64,000 nt of DNA from Larkinella sp. C7 (GTDB taxonomy: Bacteria; Bacteroidota; Bacteroidia; Cytophagales; Spirosomataceae), in the NCBI RefSeq assembly GCF_006149005.1, contig NZ_VBSL01000012.1, positions 62,001 to 126,000 on the forward strand, in the 5' to 3' direction. Position numbers and translations under genes: made by a program. A model generated the notes under the pieces. The model was not told the origin of the DNA and did not search any database. It saw only the letters and a list, made by a program, of their open reading frames with translations. Positions 8,663 through 16,393 of this stretch are shown piece after piece; position 1 is the first letter of the stretch; every line of letters begins with the position of its first letter.

Positions 8663-9931
8663 TTAAGCTACATCCTGATTTTCATCCTGCTTCCTGAACA
8701 GCTTATCAAATACATTGATTTTCTCCTTCTTCCGTTTCTCGCTTATGTGGACATATTTCATAGTTGTTTCCAACTTTGAATGACCCATATAATCCTTCAG
8801 GGTAACCACATCGCCCCCTAGTTCGATGAAAACCGTTCCGAAGGTGTGCCGGGCCGTGTGGGTTGTCATTTTGAAATCAATGCCAACGTGTTTTCCGATT
8901 GTGTCTAACAGCCGGTTGGTGTGTTGTTCGCTGAACGTATCAAATAACCGTCCCAGCGATGTGGTCACCAGCTTTCGAGCTGCCGGGTGGATCGGAACAC
9001 GGACTACTTTATGATAACGATTGCGGTTTTTAACCGGAATAATAATGAGCCAGTCGCCCTTAATATTTTCATGATTGACGGTCTTAGCGTCGCTAATCCG
9101 AAGCCCTGTAAAACAGCTAAATAAAAAGTGTCGTAAAACCTTCCGCCAGGCGTCGGCCGTATTGCTGGCTTCAAATAGGGTCAATAAGCTCATGAGTTGT
9201 TCCTCTGTCAACGCATTGGGGAATGTCTCTGGTTTGAGAACTTTGACGGATTTGAACGGGTCATCGAATACGTTTTTATCTTCCAGGGCGATTCGAACGT
9301 AAGTCCGGATGTCCTTCATGCCCTTTTCAACCGTCGATGGTGCATTGCCCAGGGCGGATCGTAAATACGCCCGGAAGTTTTCGAGCAGCTTAGGGGTAAG
9401 GTTGTTGAACGGCAGGGGCGGGGTTTGGCCGTCGATGGTGTCAGGATTTTTTTTGCGGCCGGATTTCGCATTGACTTCTCGGGTCCAAAACGCTTTTAAT
9501 TTGTTTAGGGAAGCAAGGTGGCCGTCACGCGTTTGCTTTTCAATCTTTCTCCGTTTGAACCGTTCCTTTGCTTCAGTTTCCCAGAAGGACAGAAAATCCT
9601 TTCGGGATGTGAAAGTTCTATAATCCCGGATCAATAATTCCATCGTAAGCGTCTTGCCAGATAGCCGATAGGATTTGAAAATCTCATTGACCTTCCCCAT
9701 TTCCGTGTCAATCATCAAGGTATAGTCCGTGTAATCCTGATCATTTTTCGAACGGGGCAAGAGCTTCCCGGCAGCTTTGTCAAAATGTGTGGCTGGCCAA
9801 TTCAACTTGAGTGGAATCCGGTCTTTGGCTCCATCAATTGACACATAAATGTAGAGAGCAGACGTACCGTCCGCTTTTTGATAATCATCCTTGATTATCA
9901 GCTTCTTAAAGAAATTTTGAACATTTCCCAT
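8663..9931 (-). CDS. int: Tyrosine-type site-specific integrase of prophage 1
   Basis: 422 residues from the ATG at 9931. A longer in-frame start at 10078 would run through the att core and a hairpin, so it is rejected. The C-terminal catalytic domain shows the family residues in order: Arg in FTGLRISDAK, His-x-x-Arg in HTARHTF, the GHS motif, and the nucleophile Tyr in TMKYVHIS. The N-terminus has the SAM-like core-binding domain with basic helices. It would catalyse integration and excision of prophage 1 at the tRNA-Arg 3' end, whose copy lies 117 bases upstream of its start. Confidence 0.93.
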   Translation of the reverse strand: MGNVQNFFKKLIIKDDYQKADGTSALYIYVSIDGAKDRIPLKLNWPATHFDKAAGKLLPRSKNDQDYTDYTLMIDTEMGKVNEIFKSYRLSGKTLTMELLIRDYRTFTSRKDFLSFWETEAKERFKRRKIEKQTRDGHLASLNKLKAFWTREVNAKSGRKKNPDTIDGQTPPLPFNNLTPKLLENFRAYLRSALGNAPSTVEKGMKDIRTYVRIALEDKNVFDDPFKSVKVLKPETFPNALTEEQLMSLLTLFEASNTADAWRKVLRHFLFSCFTGLRISDAKTVNHENIKGDWLIIIPVKNRNRYHKVVRVPIHPAARKLVTTSLGRLFDTFSEQHTNRLLDTIGKHVGIDFKMTTHTARHTFGTVFIELGGDVVTLKDYMGHSKLETTMKYVHISEKRKKEKINVFDKLFRKQDENQDVA

Positions 9932-10000
9932 TAGGAACAGGCTAGGAACAGGAAGGTAAAAAACCGGGGTGTTTCCAGAATTAGGAATTGTATTAGGAAC
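9931..10000. repeat. Four TTAGGAAC-like direct repeats between integrase 1 and att
   Basis: TTAGGAAC at 9931, CTAGGAAC at 9942, TTAGGAAT at 9981 and TTAGGAAC at 9993. They form two pairs, each spaced 11-12 bases (about one helical turn). Beside an att core they may be integrase arm-binding sites. The first copy overlaps the integrase start codon. Confidence 0.45.
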
Positions 10001-10041
10001 CGAAAAAGTGCCATTACAGCGTATGTAGGCACTTTTTCGGT
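9999..10041. terminator. Perfect 14-bp hairpin beside the att core
   Basis: ACCGAAAAAGTGCC (9999-10012) and its exact inverse (10028-10041) flank a 15-base loop. It could be a bidirectional terminator or a structure shaping the attachment region. It ends 6 bases before the att core. Confidence 0.5.
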
Positions 10042-10047
10042 ATGTTC

Positions 10048-10060
10048 GTGGTCCCACCGG
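10048..10060. other. Attachment-site core between prophages 1 and 2
   Basis: GTGGTCCCACCGG is identical to 61317-61329, the 3' end of the tRNA-Arg gene plus one flanking base. The next dozen bases still resemble the tRNA T-arm with changes. This fits the shared att site of two prophages inserted one after the other in the same tRNA. Confidence 0.7.
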
Positions 10061-10213
10061 AAGTTGACCCCCTTCCATTTTTTGCCTTTCTATCGGTCAG
10101 CATCCGCCTTGATAGAAGTCAAACCCGTCAGCGTTGATCCGGGGCTATTTTTAGTAATGAAGAAAGGGGAGTTGAACCTATTGAGCCGGATGAAGGCCGA
10201 AGGATGGGTATAA

Positions 10214-10256
10214 AATTTGACCCCAACAGGTGGAGGTTTACCGTTGGGGTCAAATT
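10214..10256 (-). terminator. Hairpin terminator after the adenine methylase gene
   Basis: A perfect 14-bp inverted repeat (AATTTGACCCCAAC and its inverse, 10214-10227 and 10243-10256) starts 4 bases after the methylase stop. On the minus strand it is followed by TTTTAT. Confidence 0.7.
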
Positions 10257-10259
10257 AAT

Positions 10260-11057
10260 TCAGTAATTCCAGGTCAGACACTCGACCTTTTTCCGGTTCG
10301 CTTTCCGACGGCCGTCAACCGCCAGCGTTTTTTCAATGTCTTCTGATTGCCAGCCGAGCCGGTTGCGGTAGTCCATCAAAACCGGTTCCGGATACGAGCT
10401 GAGCAGGAATTTCCCCTGAAGCTTTGAACAGGCTTCGAGCAACCTCGTGAAGTCTTCCAGCGTGTAACCGGCATAGTGTCCCTGATCGGCGCTGACGTAC
10501 GGCGGATCCAGGTAGAAAAACGCATCGGGAGAATCATACGCCTTCATCACCTTCAAAACATCGTACGATTCGATCGCTACTTTTCGGAGCCGTTCCTGAT
10601 ACGCATCGGTCAGCAGCTTCTTTTTGTTGGCGATCTTCAGCGCGCATTTCCCAAACCGGTCGTAGCCGAATCCTCCACCGATTGTTGAGGAAAAGCTCAT
10701 GTTGGTTTGCACCCAGACGGCCCAGGCCATCTGGAGCACATCGCGGATTTCCTGTTCACCTGATTCGTATTCCTCATCGGACTGTTTGTGCTGGGCCCGG
10801 CTGTGGAAGGTTTCGTCGATGAGGTCCTGCAATTCGTCCAGATCGTATTTCAGGACTTTGTAAAAGGTAATCAGCCGGTTGTTGATGTCATTGACAACCT
10901 CGGCACTGCTGGGAGGCTTTGCCCAGAATACAGCACCACCGCCGAAGAACGGCTCGATGTAAGTGGCATGATTCGGGATTTTGGGAAGGATGTGACGCAG
11001 CATGAGCTGCTTACCACCATAATAGGTGATAGGGGTTTTCAATTGTACGGTGGTCAT
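10260..11057 (-). CDS. D12-class DNA adenine N6-methyltransferase
   Basis: 265 residues from the ATG at 11057. It shows the motif order of Dam-like enzymes. An N-terminal TPITYYGGKQ (AdoMet binding) is followed by IEPFFGGGAVFW (motif I) and the catalytic DPPY at about residues 184-187. The product would methylate adenine in phage and host DNA, protecting against restriction or changing gene expression. It is the leftmost gene of prophage 2, the last of a minus-strand operon, followed by a strong terminator. No restriction partner is visible nearby, so an orphan phage methylase is the likely reading. Confidence 0.92.
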   Translation of the reverse strand: MTTVQLKTPITYYGGKQLMLRHILPKIPNHATYIEPFFGGGAVFWAKPPSSAEVVNDINNRLITFYKVLKYDLDELQDLIDETFHSRAQHKQSDEEYESGEQEIRDVLQMAWAVWVQTNMSFSSTIGGGFGYDRFGKCALKIANKKKLLTDAYQERLRKVAIESYDVLKVMKAYDSPDAFFYLDPPYVSADQGHYAGYTLEDFTRLLEACSKLQGKFLLSSYPEPVLMDYRNRLGWQSEDIEKTLAVDGRRKANRKKVECLTWNY

Positions 11058-11171
11058 AACGTTGAGTTTTGACCAAAAGAACAAAATCGTATAATACAAA
11101 TCAAATATAGATAGATAATGGACTTGTATTATATGTAAACGGTTAGCATTCCATTGACCGTACGGAAAAAC

Positions 11172-11285
11172 CTAGGGCTGCAATAGAATAATCAGGAAGA
11201 GGAAAGCGGCTGTGCCCAGCAGCATGATGAGAAAGACATGAAACCCCGTCGGGAGTTTGCTCAGGATCCGGTTGACCGTTTTCAT
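11172..11285 (-). CDS. Small single-pass membrane protein
   Basis: 37 residues from the ATG at 11285: a short basic start (MKTVNRILSKLPTG), then one long hydrophobic helix to the C-terminus. A longer in-frame version starting at 11474 would read through a hairpin and is less likely. Function unknown. Confidence 0.45.
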   Translation of the reverse strand: MKTVNRILSKLPTGFHVFLIMLLGTAAFLFLIILLQP

Positions 11286-11292
11286 AAACAGA

Positions 11293-11322
11293 GAAAAGCC
11301 ACGGCTTACCTCGTGGCTTTTC
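11293..11322 (-). terminator. Hairpin (11-bp perfect stem) before the small membrane gene
   Basis: GAAAAGCCACG and its inverse flank an 8-base loop, followed on the minus strand by a mixed T-rich stretch. It may end transcription from upstream minus genes or regulate the membrane gene. Confidence 0.5.
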
Positions 11323-11356
11323 AAATATAGCAAAAAAGTTGCGGGGGCGGAATCGA

Positions 11357-11491
11357 TCAGATTACCGTGAAGCCGAATAGTCGTAGGCAAACCGAATACC
11401 CTAGTATAATCCGGCCGACATAACCATTGCGCCGACTGAAGAGGCATTTGTTTTTCCGCTTTATTGACATCCAAAACGGCTTTTTTTTCAT
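11357..11491 (-). CDS. Possible 44-residue basic peptide
   Basis: A short frame opening with ATG and eight A bases (MKKKPFWMSIKRKNK). Its sequence gives no function. It is listed because the leader before the ATG carries the AAACCGTCC motif found before neighbouring small genes. An overlapping frame also stays open here, so coding is uncertain. Confidence 0.3.
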   Translation of the reverse strand: MKKKPFWMSIKRKNKCLFSRRNGYVGRIILGYSVCLRLFGFTVI

Positions 11492-11502
11492 AATGGGACG
11501 GT

Positions 11503-11670
11503 TTATTTACTAGATGGTGTTTTAGCCTCTTCCTCCAACATATCCTTCAAGTCCTTCAATTCAGTTAAGACCGCACGGGCGGCTTCTAATTGTGTTGACA
11601 AGTCATCGATTCTGTTTTGGTAGTGAGAAACCTTATTTCTCACGCGCTGTAATGCTGTTTCTTTGCTCAT
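11503..11670 (-). CDS. Small coiled-coil protein
   Basis: 55 residues (MSKETALQRVRNKVSHYQNR...), almost wholly predicted helix with heptad-like spacing and an acidic end. It is preceded by TAACAAACGTCCGA just before its ATG, the leader motif shared by this gene group. Function unknown; probably part of the left minus-strand operon of prophage 2. Confidence 0.6.
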   Translation of the reverse strand: MSKETALQRVRNKVSHYQNRIDDLSTQLEAARAVLTELKDLKDMLEEEAKTPSSK

Positions 11671-11686
11671 TTTTTTCGGACGTTTG

Positions 11687-11863
11687 TTAGCTTTCTATAA
11701 ATTCATTCCAAAAGGATTGTGCAGCTTTTTTCGGGTCGTCGGGAAAATCTTCGTAATTGAAGATGCAAACGGCATCATCCTCCGCTTTTAAGTCATTAGA
11801 TCCTAATTTTTGCAGGGCTTGGTTAAACTGCTGAACCCATTCTGAATATTCTTCATTTTCCAT
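11687..11863 (-). CDS. Small acidic hypothetical protein
   Basis: 58 residues, rich in Glu, Asp and aromatic residues (start MENEEYSEWVQQFNQALQKL). The leader AAACCGTCCGAT lies directly before the ATG. It lies 16 bases from the coiled-coil gene downstream and 14 bases from the gene upstream, so it is clearly in the same operon. Not recognised. Confidence 0.6.
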   Translation of the reverse strand: MENEEYSEWVQQFNQALQKLGSNDLKAEDDAVCIFNYEDFPDDPKKAAQSFWNEFIES

Positions 11864-11877
11864 ATCGGACGGTTTAA

Positions 11878-12120
11878 TTAATTGTCTCTTACTCCCGAAT
11901 TTTCGATAATTTCTTTAGCCGCTTTCAGGATCATCAATTTGCCCTGATGGGTGAGATCGAAACAGGACACATCGACATCGAAGCCACCACCAGAACCGGT
12001 ACCGGTAATTACGATTACAAAGTTTGCGTCGGTCATTTTGCCGATTGCATTTGAGATGAATTGACCTTTGTCAGTTTCACCCGGGCCAGAGCCTCTTTCA
12101 GTTGCGAGATAGTTTCCCAT
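11878..12120 (-). CDS. Small hypothetical protein
   Basis: 80 residues (MGNYLATERGSGPGETDKGQ...), a glycine-rich middle with a hydrophobic strand (NFVIVITGTGSGGGF) and a helical C-terminus. There is no signal peptide or known motif. Its leader again contains TAACAAACGTCCGA. Function unknown. Confidence 0.6.
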   Translation of the reverse strand: MGNYLATERGSGPGETDKGQFISNAIGKMTDANFVIVITGTGSGGGFDVDVSCFDLTHQGKLMILKAAKEIIENSGVRDN

Positions 12121-12144
12121 TTTTATTCGGACGTTTGTTAGAAT

Positions 12145-12522
12145 TTAAAACCAAACAGCGAACCTTACCCAGCGTTCAGGTTTAACTTGTATGCTGACGT
12201 AGGCATACTTCCCGTCTTCGCACTCCCTTTGTTCAATCCAGACCGCTGGTATAAGCGGAAATCGGCGTTCAGCAACAGGGATGCCGGTGGGGGTTCTAAC
12301 GATTCTCATGTACGCATTCTCGCACTTAACAGCCTTTTTGTAGGCAGTCAACTGGCTGACAAATTCGGAACCACGTATTTTGCGCAAAATTTCCAACAAA
12401 CGCTTATTACTACGCATGGTTCTGGCGGCTTGCTCTTGGGCGTAAGCCTTCCATCCTTTGTCAAATTCTTTTTCAACCGTGGCGTAAAATGCCCTTACCG
12501 CCGAAGCTCTCGTATGTATCAT
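12145..12522 (-). CDS. Hypothetical basic phage protein
   Basis: 125 residues, rich in Arg and Lys, with a helical first half (MIHTRASAVRAFYATVEKEF) and a beta-like second half ending ERWVRFAVWF. No motif is recognised. It is part of the left operon of prophage 2, between the LuxR-type regulator gene and the 80-residue gene. Confidence 0.6.
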   Translation of the reverse strand: MIHTRASAVRAFYATVEKEFDKGWKAYAQEQAARTMRSNKRLLEILRKIRGSEFVSQLTAYKKAVKCENAYMRIVRTPTGIPVAERRFPLIPAVWIEQRECEDGKYAYVSIQVKPERWVRFAVWF

Positions 12523-12644
12523 ATCTGGGGTTAAAAAATGTGACTTTTTGCAACAGCCTGTATTTCAATAGAGAAAAACAACTCGGTCAATTATTCAAAG
12601 TGCGGAAAACGTTGGTTGATTGACCGGGATTAATTGACTGTCCT

Positions 12645-13238
12645 TCACAGGTAATCTTTCACCGAAATTGCGAACTGGATGAGGTTGCGAACCGAACTAA
12701 GATTCAGCTTTGCCGCCATGTTGGTTTTGTGATTTATGAAGGTTCGGTAACTCATATTCAACTGGCCAGCGACTTCATAGCCCGGCAACCCCGTCGAAAC
12801 CAGCTTTAAAACCTCGCGTTCCCGGGTGCTCAGTCCGGCGATGGCGCCAACTATCCTTTCGTCCGGCACCGGCGTTCCCGATCGGCGCAGGCCTTCCAGA
12901 ACCGTTGGACTCAGGTGTTTTTGTCCAGCCAGCACCGATCGGACACCTTCGTATAATCCCTGCAAGCCATCGTCGCTCATGACAAATCCCCAGTAGTTTG
13001 CCTTTAACCCGTCTGCGATGAGGGTCGAATCAAACGAGCTGAGCAGCAATACGAACCGAACTTTGGGAAATGCCTGGGCATTTATCACCTCGTCAGTAAG
13101 CACCAGATCCGGCTTTCGGACGCTGATCGAATCAAGGCTGTTTGATATACCTAGCGAACCAAAACCGTCCACGCGCAGGGTTTTTTCAAGCGTGTCGGCC
13201 TTAAGGCGGTCGGTGGTATGGATGAGGATGGTTTTCAC
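12645..13238 (-). CDS. LuxR/NarL-type response-regulator-like transcription factor
   Basis: 197 residues from the GTG at 13238, chosen because it overlaps the upstream stop by 4 bases (GTGA). The C-terminus is a GerE/LuxR helix-turn-helix: LSTREREVLKLVSTGLPGYE, then a recognition helix ending NHKTNMAAKLNL. The N-terminal 120 residues have a receiver-like pattern (VLTDEVIN in the place of the phospho-acceptor strand) but are divergent, so phosphorylation is doubtful. A stand-alone regulator in the left arm may control prophage genes or host genes. No partner kinase is present in the window. Confidence 0.82.
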   Translation of the reverse strand: MKTILIHTTDRLKADTLEKTLRVDGFGSLGISNSLDSISVRKPDLVLTDEVINAQAFPKVRFVLLLSSFDSTLIADGLKANYWGFVMSDDGLQGLYEGVRSVLAGQKHLSPTVLEGLRRSGTPVPDERIVGAIAGLSTREREVLKLVSTGLPGYEVAGQLNMSYRTFINHKTNMAAKLNLSSVRNLIQFAISVKDYL

Positions 13239-13924
13239 GGCTTCTTGTCGATCCGGGAGAAAGACACAACCCATACGAATGGATTAGATTCCCAGGACTC
13301 GGAACCGTTGATTTTTGCCCATATCCATTGAAAACTTTCCTGGGCGTTCATATTATCCCATTCGTGGGGCTGACCGTCAAAACCTAGCCGTTTTCCAGAC
13401 TCGCCATAGTTTCCGCCCACACCTTCGGCGTATACATCCTCGGTGCTGATCATTTGAAGCCGCTCCGCCCGAACGTCGGTAATTTGCAGGAAAATACGGG
13501 CCGCTGCTTTGGGCATGTGGATGGACGGCCGCCACTGATACGGCCAGCCAGCTTTGATATAATCCTGACGCGCATCCTCACCGGCAGATCCACAATCTGC
13601 TTTGTAAGCATACTGCTGGTCTTTCGTCGCATGATGATCAACGAATTTACACCAAGTCTCCCTGACCCAGAGAATATCCCCAACCTGACCATATCGGCAT
13701 GCAGGACCTGCCAGACCTTTCAATGGCCCAGAGCTGAATAAGTTTGTATAGCCGTCTTTTGAGGCTTGTTTTAAAAATACAGCAGCCTGGTCAATTGGCA
13801 TTGGCAGGGGCATATCCAGCGCTTTGGGCTGTGGATTGATGATTCGCCGGGTTTGCGTTTTCTGGTTATCAAGGATCGCTTGAACCATCGGCGTAGAAAA
13901 TAAGATTGGACGTTCGATTGTCAT
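13235..13924 (-). CDS. ASCH/PUA-like phage protein
   Basis: 229 residues from the ATG at 13924. The start ERPILFSTPMVQAILDNQKT followed by QTRRII is the hallmark of phage ASCH-type proteins, which adopt a PUA-like fold and are thought to bind RNA or modified nucleotides. Later segments (GDILWVRETW and ARIFLQITDVRAERLQ) also fit that fold. It overlaps the regulator gene by 4 bases, so the two are probably co-translated. Its exact role in phage biology is unknown. Confidence 0.7.
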   Translation of the reverse strand: MTIERPILFSTPMVQAILDNQKTQTRRIINPQPKALDMPLPMPIDQAAVFLKQASKDGYTNLFSSGPLKGLAGPACRYGQVGDILWVRETWCKFVDHHATKDQQYAYKADCGSAGEDARQDYIKAGWPYQWRPSIHMPKAAARIFLQITDVRAERLQMISTEDVYAEGVGGNYGESGKRLGFDGQPHEWDNMNAQESFQWIWAKINGSESWESNPFVWVVSFSRIDKKP

Positions 13925-13938
13925 GATTGAGGAGGTGA

Positions 13939-14130
13939 TTAAAGAGGGGTTGCGTTTTTTCTGTGACAATCCGGACAATAATGTTTATCCACAGACTTGA
14001 CCCATCCTTCATCTTCGGCGCATTCCTCTGCGACGGCTATATCTGTGAATATTGAAAAGTCCCGGCTATCGGTATATACATCTTCGCAACCGTCGCAGGT
14101 CAACATGGCGGAATCTACTTTGGTGATCAT
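13939..14130 (-). CDS. Small zinc-ribbon-like protein
   Basis: 63 residues with two Cys pairs, CDGC near the start and CPDC near the end, that could bind one zinc ion. The middle is acidic. It lies 14 bases upstream of the ASCH-like gene. Function unknown; possibly a nucleic-acid or protein adaptor. Confidence 0.6.
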   Translation of the reverse strand: MITKVDSAMLTCDGCEDVYTDSRDFSIFTDIAVAEECAEDEGWVKSVDKHYCPDCHRKNATPL

Positions 14131-14245
14131 TTTGCGTTTGTTTAAAAAGTGGAGTTGAAAGAAACCGGCTACCCATTCGGCAGCCGGTCAGTGGACAGAG
14201 AAAAGTACAGGCAGGACAGAGAATTCAGGAGGGACAGAGAACGTA

Positions 14246-14944
14246 TTAAAAAGGAAGGCCGTCGTTCGGATCTTCATCCAGAACCGTTACTGTTTCTCGA
14301 ACAGCAGGCACCTCATCCACAACCGGTGAGCCTTCAATCAGCGTGTGGGTACCGGATGAGGTTGAGTTGAGGAGCGGATTGTAAAAGTTGAAGCTGGTTT
14401 TGACCTGGGCAACATCAGTCACCGTTTCCTGACGGTAGATGTTGTAGGTTTTTGCGTACCGCTGAAGTTGCTGAGTCTTTTTCGTATCCGCCAGTTTATA
14501 CGTGAATTTGGCGATGTAATAAACACCCTTCGGTGTTATCCGGGTGTTTTCCCTTCGCTCAGCCGTCACCGTCACCACAATATCCGAAAGCAGCAGGTCG
14601 TCGTAAAACAGCGGCTCAATCAGCCGGTAGATGTTATCGACAGAAAAACCATGAAACAGGATCGACGAAACGCAGGCCTGTTTGTCGATGAAAAACAGTT
14701 CCGCCCAGTTCTTATGCCCCATGTTGAGGATGTCGTCGTAAAAGATGCGCCACGCCATAGGCTGAAAAGTCAGCTCCGTCATTTTCGACTGAACGATGGC
14801 GCTTTCAACATCGAAGGTGCCCTCTTTGGCATCGAACCGGTACGTGCGCGGGTGGCCGTCAAGATGTTTGACAATGGAAACCACCTGATCACCGACGCGC
14901 TTTTCCCACCACTCCAGTTTAGCTGTTTCTTGCTGAGGATTCAT
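14246..14944 (-). CDS. Protein with an SSB-like acidic C-terminal tip
   Basis: 232 residues from the ATG at 14944; another in-frame ATG at 14986 would overlap the upstream gene by 20 bases. The body is a mixed alpha/beta domain without a recognised motif. The protein ends in a disordered acidic tail, VLDEDPNDGLPF, closely matching the tip (DDDIPF-like) that bacterial single-stranded DNA-binding proteins use to recruit partners. This suggests a ssDNA-binding or SSB-mimic role in phage replication or recombination, but no OB-fold is evident by eye. Confidence 0.55.
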   Translation of the reverse strand: MNPQQETAKLEWWEKRVGDQVVSIVKHLDGHPRTYRFDAKEGTFDVESAIVQSKMTELTFQPMAWRIFYDDILNMGHKNWAELFFIDKQACVSSILFHGFSVDNIYRLIEPLFYDDLLLSDIVVTVTAERRENTRITPKGVYYIAKFTYKLADTKKTQQLQRYAKTYNIYRQETVTDVAQVKTSFNFYNPLLNSTSSGTHTLIEGSPVVDEVPAVRETVTVLDEDPNDGLPF

Positions 14945-14966
14945 ATAAATACGATTTAGAAGTTGC

Positions 14967-15248
14967 TTAAGCGATTGAGCTTTCAAACCCGACGATCATT
15001 TTTTCGAGCATGTCCACTTGTTCCCAAGATTGAGGGTTGAGAAAGAAGATGGAGCCCGTGCCATCGAAAAGCGCAAACTCCGGAGCGTTCCGCACGTAGG
15101 TAAGTCCGATGCAGGGTAAAACATCGACGGCGTTGACATCGCAATTGCCGACCGTTCTGACCCATTCGGCATCGACGCCACCTGGAATCTGTACAAAACC
15201 ATTCTGCATCAATTCAATTTCTGTTACTGTACTTGCAAAGTTTTTCAT
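14967..15248 (-). CDS. Hypothetical phage protein
   Basis: 93 residues (MKNFASTVTEIELMQNGFVQ...), beta-rich by eye with a short helical end. No motif is recognised. It is the second gene of the left operon, 28 bases after the 46-residue leader gene. Confidence 0.6.
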   Translation of the reverse strand: MKNFASTVTEIELMQNGFVQIPGGVDAEWVRTVGNCDVNAVDVLPCIGLTYVRNAPEFALFDGTGSIFFLNPQSWEQVDMLEKMIVGFESSIA

Positions 15249-15276
15249 GATCGTATCAGGTGTTGAGGTTGAATAA

Positions 15277-15417
15277 TTAGATTTTAAAAAGCTTCGTCGG
15301 GTGCCACCAGCTCAGATTGGATTGGTAAGTGTAAATCCGGTCGCCGATCACTTTGCTGACCTCCTCGATGGTTCCGTACACCGTTTTGACCTTGTTGCCT
15401 TTCCGAAAAGTTTTCAT
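15277..15417 (-). CDS. Small first gene of the left operon
   Basis: 46 residues (MKTFRKGNKVKTVYGTIEEV...), basic, with a strand-rich pattern like a small SH3-like fold (inference). The ATG at 15417 lies 22 bases downstream of the conserved 37-bp operator/promoter element, so this is the first gene transcribed leftwards from that control site. Confidence 0.6.
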   Translation of the reverse strand: MKTFRKGNKVKTVYGTIEEVSKVIGDRIYTYQSNLSWWHPTKLFKI

Positions 15418-15438
15418 ATCCGTTTCTGATTTGATGAT

Positions 15439-15501
15439 TCAAATATCTAATTAATTTGAACAACATGCAAGTTAAATGCAAGATATTTGCAAATATATTT
15501 G
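15439..15501 (-). promoter_or_regulatory. Operator/promoter of the left operon
   Basis: Bases 15439-15475 match 57168-57204 in 34 of 37 positions, and both lie just upstream of a minus-strand operon. The element contains AATTAATTTGAACAA and ATGCAAGTTAA. A perfect 12-bp palindrome CAAATATATTTG follows at 15490-15501, resembling the CAAATTAATTTG palindrome at the other site. It is a likely binding site for the S24 repressor encoded at 57722. Confidence 0.7.
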
Positions 15502-15595
15502 ACATTATTGCATATTTCATGACGTAATGGTAATATTGAGTACAAATACTGACGGCTTACCGGCTGCTCAGGACTCACCGTAATATCACAAACCT

Positions 15596-16393
15596 GTGCC
15601 TGCTGAAGGGAATAGTCCCTCTTTGTCTTCCGAAGAGGCTTTATCCAAACTCAATCCGAGACAGCGAAAGTTTGTCATCGCTTACTGCCATTGCTTTAAT
15701 GCTACTGAAGCGGCCCGCATTTCGGGTTATTCGGAAAAGACTGCCTATTCCATTGGTTCTGAAAACCTGAGAAAACCTGAGATTAAGAAAGCAATCGAAG
15801 CTCTGTGTGAGGAACTTAGCATGAGTGCCGGCGAGGCCTTCAAACAACTCACCGACATTGCCAAAACCCGGCTTCAGGATTACATGGTGATTCGACAGGT
15901 GGAGCGGGTACCCCGGGTCAAAAAGCCGTTGCAGGTTTTGATCGATGAGGTGCAGGCGACTATCGATCTGGAAGAGGAATATGTTCAGGTTGCCGAACTG
16001 GACAAAGACGAACAGGACCGGCATGAAGCGTCCCAGAAAGACCGCAGAAATACCATCATCCGCTACCAGCTGGAATTGGCCCGAAACCCGGATGCCTTCC
16101 GGATTGTCGCTGGCGAACCGCAGCTGGTCGATGAGGCAAGGGTCGATCTGGTGGCCTTGCAGAAAGCCAAAGGAGAGGGTAGAATCAAATCGTTGTCGTT
16201 TACCGAGTTTGGTCCCAAGGTTGAGCTGGAGTCCAGCTTCTCGGCAATTGACAAGATTTTGCACATCCACGGTCGCTACGTTACCAAGATGGTTCTCGAC
16301 CCGGGGAAAGGCGCTGACCTGAAAGCCTGGACGAAAGACGACGTCGGTCAGTTCCTGGCCATGCTGCAGGAGGGGCGAACCGGTGACCATTAA
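15596..16393 (+). CDS. terS: Terminase small subunit
   Basis: 265 residues from a GTG at 15596. The N-terminus has the typical TerS DNA-recognition helix-turn-helix: LNPRQRKFVIAYCHCFNATE, then AARISGYSEKTAYSIGSENL. The rest is helical and coiled-coil rich, longer than the minimal family length of about 150. It binds the packaging site on phage DNA and hands it to the large subunit. It overlaps the terminase large-subunit gene by 11 bases and starts the long plus-strand late region, facing away from the left operon control site. Confidence 0.85.
   Translation: MPAEGNSPSLSSEEALSKLNPRQRKFVIAYCHCFNATEAARISGYSEKTAYSIGSENLRKPEIKKAIEALCEELSMSAGEAFKQLTDIAKTRLQDYMVIRQVERVPRVKKPLQVLIDEVQATIDLEEEYVQVAELDKDEQDRHEASQKDRRNTIIRYQLELARNPDAFRIVAGEPQLVDEARVDLVALQKAKGEGRIKSLSFTEFGPKVELESSFSAIDKILHIHGRYVTKMVLDPGKGADLKAWTKDDVGQFLAMLQEGRTGDH

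Larger units (their letters stand above)
1..10060. mobile_element. Prophage 1, right part (left end outside window)
   Basis: The segment holds the end of a tail tape-measure gene, a tail/baseplate gene, AT-rich cargo genes and a minus-strand tyrosine integrase. It ends at a 13-bp copy of the tRNA-Arg 3' end (10048-10060). Its head and packaging genes must lie left of the window. Tail genes followed by cargo and an integrase next to an att core is the usual right end of a temperate phage. The right boundary is inferred from the att-like core; the left one cannot be seen. Confidence 0.75.

Noticed and set aside
10048-10072. Second tRNA-Arg gene at the prophage junction
   Set aside because: Only the 3' 12-25 bases resemble the tRNA; no anticodon or D arm is present.
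9932-10078. Longer integrase 1 start at 10078
   Set aside because: It would translate the att core and the 14-bp hairpin into a Pro/Ser-rich extension; the ATG at 9931 gives the usual family length.
10079-10213. Open plus-strand stretch ending MKKGELNLLSRMKAEGWV
   Set aside because: Looks like the tail end of a gene, but no start codon with a good context is present and it runs out of the att core; at most a relic at the prophage junction.
11286-11474. Extended 100-residue version of the small membrane protein
   Set aside because: It would begin with TTG, pass through a hairpin and carry an unlikely sequence; the short ATG form is preferred.
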